A stretch of 64,000 nucleotides of DNA, taken from Chalciporus piperatus (lineage: Eukaryota > Basidiomycota > Agaricomycetes > Boletales > Boletaceae). Positions 48,471-57,533 of the stretch are shown in pieces. The first letter of the stretch is position 1, and every line of letters starts with the position of its first letter. The translations under genes and the position numbers were made by a program. The DNA is taken from contig JBBPTG010000006.1 of assembly GCA_038093975.1 (NCBI GenBank), positions 372,001 to 436,000 of the forward strand, written 5' to 3'. Under the pieces are notes generated by a model. The model made no database searches and had not been told where the DNA came from. It saw nothing but the letters and a program-made list of their open reading frames with translations.

Positions 48471-48480
48471 ATATTTTATA
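48471..48480 (-). promoter_or_regulatory. TATA box of dehydrogenase duplicate 1
   Basis: The minus strand reads TATAAAATAT, ending about 62 bp before the ATG at 48409. The same ten bases with a flanking CTCGAAA occur at the same place in duplicate 2. Confidence 0.6.
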
Positions 48481-50099
48481 CCGTCTTCCACGTCGGCATC
48501 TTTGATGAGCAGGTGAGCTAGCTCAGGGAGCGACGGTCCGGATTCCAAGATAAGATTATAACTGAGCTGTTGCCGATTGTTTGAATCGGGTAGCCACGAG
48601 AGGGAGTAACCATCGAGAGAGTACACAATCGCTCAAGCATAGGCAAGCATACTGGTATCGACAGGACGACGAAATCTGGGATGGCTATCACAGAAAGCTC
48701 GAGGCTTTGTGACTTAGTTCAACACACAGTAGTGCTTCAAGTAATATACAGTCAACGATCCAAAGTTGTGCACATCATAGTACATCCACGAGAGTGCTCT
48801 ACTCTTCGCCGTTCCTGTAATGTGGTTCATCGGATCTTCCGAATCGTGCCTGGTCCTCAAGTTCTTGCAGGGAGCTGCTGGGATCAACGGACTGTCTGCT
48901 GCAGAGGTCCTTGAGAATGTGCACAAGGTGCTCGTGGCCACTAAGAAATGGTTAGGTCGTTTCGTCGAGACCAGCTGCGTAGACATGGAGGCACATCTCA
49001 TTCCTCGAAGAGTCTATAGAAACCCTGAATGCAGATTTCTTGCCGCCGAGGTCTCCCAATATTGCAACATAGGGAAGACCGTACTTGACGCCCGCGATGT
49101 TCGGATGATTCCGCCGGACGTCCTTTGTGTGAAGTGACACAAGTCCTGTCAGAAATACAGATCTGGGACCGGCTTGCATCATCGGCACCATTCCTTTTGT
49201 GATCAGACTTGAAGATTATCGGAATAACATTGTCGATCAAAGGCTGGTTGTGACAGCACTCAGTGGGACAACGTGCGTGTCTCAATGATGAACACGAGGG
49301 TTTGGATCTAACAGGGGATTTCGAGCACGTCGGACTTACCTCGGCTGTTTTTGACCTCTCTCTTGCCTCGTGTGATGCTGAATTCCATGGGGACTCGATG
49401 GGAGAAGTTGATCAACTTCTCCCATTGGGTCCCGATAGAGTTAGGCATTCTGACATATCACAGTCAGGAAGTACTGGCTTGGATGGGGCCATCACAGCGG
49501 TAGGTCGAGAGTCTGCGCCACCGGAGCTTGTCGTTCCGGGTGCGAACGAGAAAAAAACCGTCGCGAGGAACCAGAAAGGCGGCTAACAAACTCCCCGACA
49601 CGTCCAATGTCGACGACCTCTAGCTTAATCATAGTGGGCAACAGGGTATTACCGCTCGACGAGTGCAACCCACGGGCGGAAGCCTGCGACAAAATGTGTT
49701 CGGAAGGGTGGATGACACCAAACCCGGTCCTCGGCACTCTTGATACAAAGGCGGGGATGAATCACCACCAAAGTTTCGACGTCACGAACTGTATCATTGT
49801 TCTCGACGTGGAAACTTCGGTGGCAAGTCCCGAGCGATCGGCATTGGCGGGACCAATCCTGCCACATAATTTTTGTCGGGAAAGCTTGAGGATGCTATCA
49901 ACGGTATGACCATCCTTCAGCAAGACACATCTGAGAATCGATCGGGATACGGGACGACCACTGTATCGCATAAATGCCCTGCCTTTGCAACTTGATGTGA
50001 TTGAACTTTCGGAACGTTATGGTCCCATCCGAGTCGTGTGAATGGCGGGAAAAGCTGTTGTCCATCGATAGCGATCCTTGAAGACGGGATTCGATGATG

Positions 50100-50870
50100 T
50101 TGATCAGTAAGAGAGTGGATGGTTTATATCGATGTCACAGATGGATCCGACTTTGAAGACAGCCGCAAAAAACATGCGAGTCATCCGTAACCAGTCTCGT
50201 CCGAACAAGGAAGGGGCTGTCAATATCCATTTGTCAAATTGGACTCGTCGAATTGCATGAAGGATTATAGGGTAAGGCAAAGGGTTCAAAGAGAGGTCGT
50301 ATCGTGCAGCTCTAGCACTTTCAAGGTAGGTATAAGTGAGGCGAATTCTCTGCTTTTCTCCCCAGATATCTCTATTCCGCATGTGATCTTGAGCGTCTCG
50401 AGTTGACAATTCGACCGAAATATGAACTCCTTGAACTCCTTGTGCGGCCAATCCAACGGCATACAAAGGTCAAGCTCGCGCAAGTTGGGCAGGGTTAACT
50501 TGTCCAGAAGAACATCAATGTAGCCATCTTCGACACTGATCGTCAGCGAGCGAAGTTTGTGATGGGTGAGAGGAGGGTGAAAAAGTTCGTCTATGAGGTC
50601 AAATAAAAGCAACCATGTGTTCGAGATTGGGGCAAAACTGAAGGGGCAAAAATCCAAGGTCGTCGCCTCGCTCAATATCCAGAGTGATGCTTGTGAGGTC
50701 CGTCCAACCGGGTTGGAAGACCTTGAAGAGAGCATCAACATTGAGTTCTTCCACATCACCCTTGAAGGTTATGCTGAGGGCGCGATCCCCTGATCCGTTG
50801 ACCGGAGATCAATCGATCGTCGATGAGTCGCGTCGTGAACGGTTGCACATCGCAACGTCGCTAGATCAAG
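50100..50870 (-). pseudogene. F-box/LRR-type gene remnant
   Basis: On the minus strand one frame encodes R-A-L-S-I-T-F-K-G-D-V, F-Q-P-G-W-T-D-L-T-S-I-T-L-D-I and F-C-P-N-L-E-H-M-V-A-F, then stops. Another frame continues with K-L-R-S-L-T-I-S-V-E-D and L-P-N-L-R-E-L-D-L-C-M-P. This spacing of leucines is that of F-box-linked leucine-rich repeats. No F-box is visible, and the shift has no plausible intron (the gap would be about 23 nt). It is probably a decayed member of a fungal F-box family unrelated in detail to the array at 1-3362. Confidence 0.4.
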
Positions 50871-51497
50871 AAAACTCATTTATTCCTACGCTAACTTGAA
50901 TAATTGTTCCCTATCTACGACCAAGCATGAGAAACACATGGTAAATGTTTCATACTGATGATATGCAGAGATTGGGGGTCGCTCTTTGCTCTTGTTCCCC
51001 TAGCCATCATCCACAGGAGCGATAGGATGATGTAGTGAATAAAGAGCATGTGTTCATCAATAATTCGAACGGTGATCGCAAACGCGAACAGCTGCAAAAG
51101 TGGATCTGACTCCTTACCGTGCCTCGCATGATCACGCGGGCAACCCCGCTGTAAGCCCCTTCATCGAGAGGCGCAGCGTCACCGCCAAACGTGAAAAAGT
51201 CGACCAGCCAGTTACCGGAATGCAGTGGTAAAAACCCGTCGTGTTTCTAATAGTTTTTGCCCTGCGAGTAATTGAAAGGACGTCCATTGCGAATGCCAAC
51301 GACGCCGTGAATGTTGCATGTGGTGGCCATGATGGATGTAGGAAGATGGCGAACGCTACGGCATAATATATACAGCTCTTCGGCGAAAGCCGTCGATAAC
51401 GGATCACGCGCCTATTCGAAAAAACACATATGTCAACTTGATGTCAATGATCACTCACGCCAACCAGCCTAATATTCTAGATGACAATGACGAGCCT

Positions 51498-53090
51498 TTA
51501 CACAACCTTCTCGACTCCAGGAGGGAACTTGTAGTCGCCCTGACGTCTGACCTATTATCACAAGCAGGCATTGAGTCAACTTGAACAAGAAACCACCGAG
51601 CAAACTGGACAGTCTTACCTCGTCAAAGATCTCCATCTCCAACAAGCTCTTGTCATGGCCCCAGAGCTCACTCTCCACCTTACCATCCCTCACGCATCGT
51701 GCGACTTCATCCGCCTGGAAGTGCCATCCACCTCCAACATACTCAAATTTCCTCGTCTCTTCCTTCACCACAGTCCCTGACTTGCCATCCTGGAAGTACT
51801 GCACTGTGAACGACTTGGGACAGTAGATGGGCTCAGGGATCACGATCGTCCCACGTTCATAGCGGATGACGGCGCCAGTCTGATATGCTGGGGCGTTGAT
51901 GTTGACACTCATGATTGCTTGCGCTGCGAGCGTGTTGGGAGATGAGGAGGAGGTGGGGGAGAAGGTTACTGTGAAGGAAGTACTGCGGTCGACGCCTGTC
52001 AACGGCGTTTTGAGCATGCTGCCGGAGATGTGGGAGGGTTTGGCACCCTTGTTGGAGGGGTGCTCATACAACGCGAGGATGGCCTGAAGACCGTGATCAG
52101 ATTCATGTACGATGACGGGAAAGAGGTGTACACACCCAGATCAAAGGGTAAGGACCACTGATATCATCATATTAGTGAAGTCGAATGAAAACGCACGCTG
52201 AGCGCGTTCACTTACAGATCGAGAAGTGCACCACCTCCAAAGGCAGGGTCCAGAATTCTGTGCGTCAATGGTATGTCTGAAATATTCATCATGAACACGT
52301 TAGCAAAGCCAATCACACATTCACTCACTGTCCAGACCGAGGTCTTCAGACAAGTCAGCCTGTAAGGCGACGGGTTCACCGAGGACACCGCTCTCTGCGA
52401 TCTTCTTGACCTCCTTCGTGACGGGCAGGAAACGCGTCCAAAGCGCCTCCATGAAGAAGACACCATTTTCTTTTGCGGCCGCGAGGAGTGATTTGAGCTC
52501 TGCGACATTTATCGTGACAGGCTTCTCGCAGAGTACGTGTTTCTTTGCCTTGATAGCATCCAAAGCATTTTCATAGTGGTAGGTATGAGGAGTACCTGCA
52601 TGGATCTCTATGAGTGTTTCTGCACTTAATTCCGAATTGGCACAAACCGATGTAAATGGCGTCGACGTTCTACACATCTCAGATCAGATCGCGAGATCCA
52701 CGCCAGCACGGACATGAGCACGTACGCTGTCTGCATACACCTCGGCGTAACTGCCATATGCCTTGATGGAAGGGTCCCCTTCGGCAAATGTGGTGATGAA
52801 TTTGGTCGCTGACTCCACGCTACGGGAACCAACTGCGGTCACTTTGTGGACCACGTCGTGGACATCACGCCTATGGGCCGAAAGCCGGGTCAGCGAGAGG
52901 GATTCATGACCCGGATGATCTTCACTCACGTCTTGGGGTCAACGAGCGCATCCTTGTCGTAGATCCATTAGCATCGGTACACATCCTTAGTAGGACCTTG
53001 AAGTGGGTAATTCACCTTGATGAAGACGCTCGCGATCCCACCGGTCGAGATAATACCCCAACGGAGCACAAAAGGTTGAGTGGATGCCAT
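51498..53090 (-). CDS. Gfo/Idh/MocA-type NAD(P) dehydrogenase, duplicate 2
   Basis: Nine exons (53016-53090, 52930-52952, 52726-52870, 52648-52669, 52329-52595, 52216-52276, 52136-52157, 51619-52083, 51498-51551) have exactly the same lengths as duplicate 1 and give 377 residues. All motifs are kept: W-G-I-I-S-T-G-G-I-A-S, C-E-K-P-V-T, M-E-A-L-W-T-R-F, D-L-G-P-Y-P-L-I-W. Differences are few (for example A-F-I-K to V-F-I-K in exon 1). Intron 4 is identical between copies, while introns 5 and 6 are well diverged. Both copies look functional. It is divergent from the OHCU decarboxylase gene, 210 bp away. Confidence 0.9.
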
Positions 53091-53144
53091 TGCGAGCTGT
53101 ACGAACAGTAGAGAGGGGGAGAGAACGTAGTCCCGAATTTCGAG

Positions 53145-53154
53145 ATATTTTATA
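53145..53154 (-). promoter_or_regulatory. TATA box of dehydrogenase duplicate 2
   Basis: TATAAAATAT on the minus strand, about 55 bp before the ATG at 53090, matches the element of duplicate 1 and so was copied with the promoter. Confidence 0.6.
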
Positions 53155-53300
53155 CTGTCTTGCGTATTGGCAATGGCATCGTTGATGAGCAGGTGAGCAG
53201 GCTCAGGCAGCGTCGGTCCGGAGTTTTGAGATCTGAGCCTGATTTCATTTGACAAAGGAACAGTGATACGGTGACAACTGACAGCGTCCAACGTCGCGAC

Positions 53301-53897
53301 ATGTCTACGCAGCTCCTGGAAACTGATCGAGCGGGCCCCGCGCTCAGAGCTGTCGTGATCACCCTCTTTGAACACTCTGACGTCCTCGAACAAAACTTGC
53401 TTCCTGCGCTACTCACCATCAAACCGACTCCATGTGTGTACCAGCCTGCCGACATCCAGAACATCCTCACCAGATCGATGGGCATCATCAGGAGTTGGGA
53501 CACCGACCTACGGGCTCGGTTCGTCGGAGGGCATCCCAGGATTGGGGAGACGAAGAATCTATCCACCCATAGCTTTACAGAGCAGGGCGGAGGTGCCCCA
53601 ACCCCGCCAGAGGTGCTCGCTCGCCTCGCACATTTAAACGCATGCTATGAACGTGTATACCCCGGTTTGCGATACATCACGTTCGTCAATGGGAGAAGCC
53701 GTGCTGCAATTGCAGAGGAGATGGGGAACAAACTCAGACTTTCACGCTCCTTATCGCCCGATCAGCCATCGGTAGAGAGTCTCGTACCCGTCGAGAGGGA
53801 TGGTTCGGAATGGCGGGAGGAGCTTGACAGGGCAGTTGAGGATGTCGGACGAATCGCATACAGCCGATTAGCCAAGTCGGTCGTGGGGGGACAATAA
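53301..53897 (+). CDS. OHCU decarboxylase (urate degradation)
   Basis: It catalyses the last step from urate to S-allantoin: decarboxylation of 2-oxo-4-hydroxy-4-carboxy-5-ureidoimidazoline. One exon of 198 codons, start ATG at 53301, with no intron, which is rare here. The family motif G-H-P-R-I-G-E lies near residue 75, followed by L-A-H-L-N-A-C-Y-E-R and F-V-N-G-R-S-R-A-A-I-A-E-E-M. The length is slightly above the bacterial norm of about 170. No uricase or hydrolase gene lies beside it, so the pathway is not clustered in this window. Confidence 0.88.
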   Translation: MSTQLLETDRAGPALRAVVITLFEHSDVLEQNLLPALLTIKPTPCVYQPADIQNILTRSMGIIRSWDTDLRARFVGGHPRIGETKNLSTHSFTEQGGGAPTPPEVLARLAHLNACYERVYPGLRYITFVNGRSRAAIAEEMGNKLRLSRSLSPDQPSVESLVPVERDGSEWREELDRAVEDVGRIAYSRLAKSVVGGQ

Positions 53898-54236
53898 TGA
53901 GGCAACGAACAAATACATTCATAGGGTTGTGAACGGGAAAGGTATCGCATTGTACAATAGACCCAGTGTGTAGGAGAGGAAACAGAATTCAAAGTTGTGT
54001 ATGTTTGTAAACAAAAAGAATGGTACGAAATTTCGAAGAAAAGAGAGTGGGCAGAAGAAGGATGTGGAAAGTCGGAATGACCAAGGAGTCGCATAACTTA
54101 CAACATGCTCGGCACATAAAATAATCCCAGCATAAGGAAATAAGAATACGTCCATAGAGAGGTGCTAGTATGTGGAGGGTTGCGTGGCTGTCTGGCTGCT
54201 CTCTCGCATTTCTCTGCGCTATGGATGTGAACGTGG
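53898..54236. other. 3' flank shared by the decarboxylase and J-domain genes
   Basis: On the minus strand an alternative last exon of the J-domain gene may extend here, because a cag acceptor near 54215 opens R-N-A-R-E-Q-P-D-S and then a hydrophobic stretch. Otherwise I see nothing. Confidence 0.35.
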
Positions 54237-54944
54237 TCAGAGGTCGACCAGAGGATAAAGGAAAGGGAGAGGTACCTTGAGGACCTCTTGTCGCCTGATT
54301 TCCCATTCTGGATTCATGTCACGAAGTTCTTGGTAGAGTTGGTCTACCAGCTTCTCGTGCATTTCCTTCTGCTCCTTGGTCTTACGGATGTTCTCATATA
54401 ACTCGACTCGAGCCTTCATACGAGCTTCGCTCCGTTCCTTGGCTTGCCGGGCCCATTCTTCACGTTCTCTATTCCGCCTCTCGCGTTCATCATCCCAAGC
54501 TTTCTTCTTCATTTGAGCACTTTGGATACGCCCATCGTACGCCTTGAGTCGTCGCAACGTTAGCAACACCATACGTCACGACGATACGACTAGGACGTAC
54601 CCTTCGCCTGGATGGATCGCTAAGAACTTGGAAAGCTTCACAAACCTGTAGACATTCAGTATGAGTCGGGCAGCGCGGGGCAACGGTCTAACTCCACGAG
54701 GTTCATACGTTTCTGAACTTGCCCTCTGCAGCTCGTCTCTCCCGATGGGTCGCTGTCGGCTCGAGTTTATCTGGGTGTGTTTCAAGTGCCTTGGTTTTAT
54801 ATGCTTTCCTCACTGCAATTCAGTGGAGCAAAGAACAAGCGTGAGAGGTAAGAATGGGATGGGTGGAATGCGAATCGAACCGTCGTCTGTGGTTGCATCG
54901 GTGAGTATGCCGAGTATGTCGTAGAAGGTCAATCCAACTGCCAT
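54237..54944 (-). CDS. J-domain (DnaJ/HSP40) protein with C-terminal coiled coil
   Basis: Exons 54881-54944, 54709-54812, 54601-54645 and 54237-54542 give 172 residues. The J-domain is split over the first three exons: F-Y-D-I-L-G-I, V-R-K-A-Y-K-T-K-A-L-E-T-H-P-D-K (with the essential HPD), and F-Q-V-L-S-D-P-S-R-R-R-A-Y-D. A highly charged coiled coil follows (R-R-N-R-E-R-E-E-W-A-R-Q-A-K). It should stimulate an HSP70 ATPase; the partner is unknown. The end is uncertain: either translation stops in V-P-L-P-F-L-Y-P-L-V-D-L at 54237, or AAG|gtacct splices on to a further exon below 54216. Confidence 0.8.
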
Positions 54945-55470
54945 TAGTGTGTATGGACTGGGCCTCGTTAGCTCAGACACAGAGCGGGGCTATGAGAGAT
55001 GGTCAGGGTGTCGCGTTTGGAACGAAATGAAAACGAACCAGCAAAGACACTTATGAGTCACGTGCTTCGCGTAACGTTCAGTATGATAACGATCCTGATT
55101 GAACGTTTGAACACTGTTTGAACACGGATCGAGTTGGATAAGGTAGGGAATGTAGGGAATGAGTACATACTTGCTATTGCCAACGACAATGCTTGAAGTC
55201 ACGGTCGATGTCCACCTTAGGGAGTCATTGCTGTATATTTCTTGTTTGACCTATAGATCATCCGCGGGAGATGTTGCAGCTCGAGCATGTGGACCACTTG
55301 GCAGGGATTACAAAAAAAGGATGACGATGTGATGGCATATGATACCCGGGCCGTCATCGCAGGTCACTCCCTATCGATGACCACAACCGTGAGCTCCGTG
55401 AGCCCTTGAGGTACCTGAGCTGATTTCAGTGATAAATACCCTGCTCGACGTGTGCCTTCAATAGATCGAA
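54945..55470. other. Intergenic region between J-domain and iminopeptidase genes
   Basis: This is the divergent promoter space of 526 bp. A gttagctcag string at 54968 resembles a tRNA A-box, but no matching stem or B-box follows. No gene is supported. Confidence 0.5.
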
Positions 55471-56454
55471 ATGTCCGCAGTCAATCTCCCCCCTTTCGTA
55501 GAAGGCGAGGCACCGTTCGATGTTCCCGCTGCGGGAAAGCCATGCAAGACATGGTACAAGGTCTCAGGTGACCTCAAATCTGGCATCCGTCCCCTCGTCG
55601 TTCTACACGGCGGTCCTGGTTGCTCCTACGAGTACCTCGAAATCGTCGCCCAATTGACCACCCTTTATTCCATCCCCGTCGTCCTCTACGATCAGCTCGG
55701 CAATGGTCGATCCACACATCTCCAGGAAAAGAATGGAGATACTGAGTTCTGGACACCCCAGCTGTTCGTCGACGAACTTCACAATCTATTGAATCACCTG
55801 GACATTCATGGCGATTACAACGTTCTCGGTCAGTCCTGGGGAGGAATGCTCGCGGCAGAGTTTGCCACTCGGCAGCCGAAGGGGCTACACAAGCTTATCA
55901 TCACCGACTCGCCTGCGAGCATGAAACTGTGGATGGAGGCAGCAGCACTCCTCAGGCTCAGATTGCCCCAGGACGTCCAGGATACCCTCAATAAACATGA
56001 AGCAGAGAACAGTACCACTCACGCGGATTACCTCAAGGCCACAGAGGTCTTCTACGAGAACTTCCTCTGCAGGGTGAAACCCATGCCGCAATCCCTCAAG
56101 TCTACCTTCGAGTGGGTCGAGAAAGACCCAACGGTATACATGACAATGTAAGCGATCTCTCATCGCCTTGGAGGATAGAATCTGATCCAGCGAATCAGGA
56201 ACGGACCTAACGAATTCCATATTGTCGGCTCGCTCAAAACTTGGAGCATCATCGACGACCTCCACAAGATCATCGTTCCCACATTGATCATGAACGGACG
56301 TTTCGACGAAGCGCATGACATGACCGTGGAGCCGTACTTCAAACACATTCCAAAGGTCAAATGGATCCAATTTAGTCAATCCGCCCATGTCCCACAGTTG
56401 GAGGAGACGGAGAGATTCATGGAGGTAGTCGGGAACTTCTTGCTTAAATATTGA
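55471..56454 (+). CDS. Proline iminopeptidase (alpha/beta hydrolase, S33)
   Basis: It removes N-terminal proline from peptides; probably cytosolic, as no signal peptide is seen. Two exons (55471-56147, 56199-56454) give 310 residues, the usual size. The oxyanion motif H-G-G-P-G lies near residue 47, the nucleophile elbow G-Q-S-W-G-G near 119, the acid in M-N-G-R-F-D-E and the catalytic histidine in S-A-H-V-P-Q-L-E-E. D-Q-L-G-N-G-R-S is also typical. Related lactamase-type hydrolases share the fold, so the substrate is inferred. Confidence 0.88.
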
Positions 56455-56621
56455 CGGGGTCCGTAAGATGAACGTAGGTCGAACATGCAGCGGGTAGTGG
56501 CTGGAGCGAGGATAATGCAAGGAGTTGATCATCGCGTATAAATCGTCGGTTGAGGTGCCTAATCACAAACACGTGTGGTAAAGGAGAGCAAAAAGTTAAT
56601 AAGGATTACTTGTGGGAGGAT

Positions 56622-57338
56622 CTACTCCGTCAATTCTTTTTCCTTTACACCGTATTTGGCAGGGTCTGTGCCGTGGTGTTGGTGGTTGACAAAGTTAAAC
56701 CTGTCAATTCCGTTAGAGGACCCGATGCGGCGATGGTACACAAGTCTTACATTGGGAACGCCTCTGAAGGCAGGTCGAATCAACAAAGGGACAATGTAAC
56801 ACAGTACGTGCACTCACGGAATTTGAGTTGCGACCATGCGGAGTTGCGGTAAGCAACGTCTTGTATCCAATCCGGTTGAGAAGACCCGGGATGTAACGGC
56901 TTGCCCTCCGCGACGCGCTGCCTCAACTCGGCCAAATCCATCTCCTCCTCACGCCTGTTCTCCGACCAGCCCCAGAAGCGTACTTGCGCTTTGATGAGAA
57001 CAAGGTACGACCGAAGTACAAGTATGCTTACGACTCGAGTTCTGGTATGCGAGGAGGAAGCCACCGACAAAGCCTAGTATTCCTCCGAGGCGAAGGGTTG
57101 AACGAAGGCGAATGTTGGGTGGCAATGGGTCGGCCATGTCTGCAATGCCATTGTATTATTTCCATGCGTTTGATTGTAGGAAGTGATACATACTCCACAA
57201 GTACAATGCACCTGGGAATGCAGCTGTTCCTGCTACCCAAGTTGCATAGTCTGAAGGGCGGAAATAACGAACGACACGAGAGAAATGCGGGTCCGCGTCG
57301 ATGAGCGGGTATGCTGTTTTTACGACCTTGTCCGGCAT
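56622..57338 (-). CDS. NADH-ubiquinone oxidoreductase 21-kDa-type subunit (complex I)
   Basis: This is an accessory subunit of mitochondrial complex I. Five exons (57194-57338, 57032-57139, 56818-56982, 56751-56763, 56622-56700) give 169 residues. Blocks: Y-P-L-I-D-A-D-P-H, R-P-S-D-Y-A-T-W, a membrane span G-G-I-L-G-F-V-G-G-F-L-L-A-Y-Q, L-R-F-W-G-W-S-E-N-R-R-E-E-E, R-N-S-A-W-S-Q-L-K-F and the end F-N-F-V-N-H-Q-H-H-G-T-D-P-A-K-Y. The 13-nt fourth exon is required to join the last two blocks in frame and at family length. Confidence 0.87.
56751..56763 (-). other. 13-nt micro-exon of the complex I subunit gene
   Basis: The coding-strand bases AGGCGTTCCCAAT sit between cag (56764-56766) and gtaaga (56750-56745). 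With one base before and one after it yields Q-A-F-P-M and joins W-S-Q-L-K-F to F-N-F-V-N-H. Skipping it shifts the frame. Confidence 0.8.
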
Positions 57339-57533
57339 GGCGACAACCAAGTTCGAGAACAAGAACAAGAACAACCAAATCGTTCAAGTCAATTACAAAC
57401 CTGCCCTAAATCCACTCATCCACTCTGGCGATCTATCTGTTCGTTCTATCTTGTCTTTCTACTCTTCAGCCCGTCGTCCACATCGTTCTCGGGGACCCCT
57501 CAACGCGACGAGCACACACTCACAACGGTGACA
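57339..57533. promoter_or_regulatory. Head-to-head promoter region, complex I subunit / nucleoporin
   Basis: The start codons are 195 bp apart on opposite strands. Both core promoters are expected here. No clear TATA box. Confidence 0.4.

Larger units (their letters stand above)
48410..51497. other. About 3 kb between dehydrogenase duplicates, mostly unrecognised
   Basis: It holds the duplicate-1 promoter, an F-box/LRR remnant (50100-50870, minus) and several open minus-strand stretches without known motifs. One at 48952-49191 (G-L-V-S-L-H-T-K-D-V-R-R-N-H, G-L-P-Y-V-A-I-L-G-D-L) looks protein-like but lacks a start, splice context or known family. The stretch may be decayed duplicate genes. 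Confidence 0.45.

Noticed and set aside
54860..54890. tRNA B-box-like string (ggttcgattc) on the minus strand
   Set aside because: It overlaps the donor of J-domain gene intron 1 and has no A-box at the proper distance.
54958..55040. tRNA-like A-box (gttagctcag)
   Set aside because: No B-box, no anticodon stem and no 7-bp acceptor stem can be formed in the following 90 bases.
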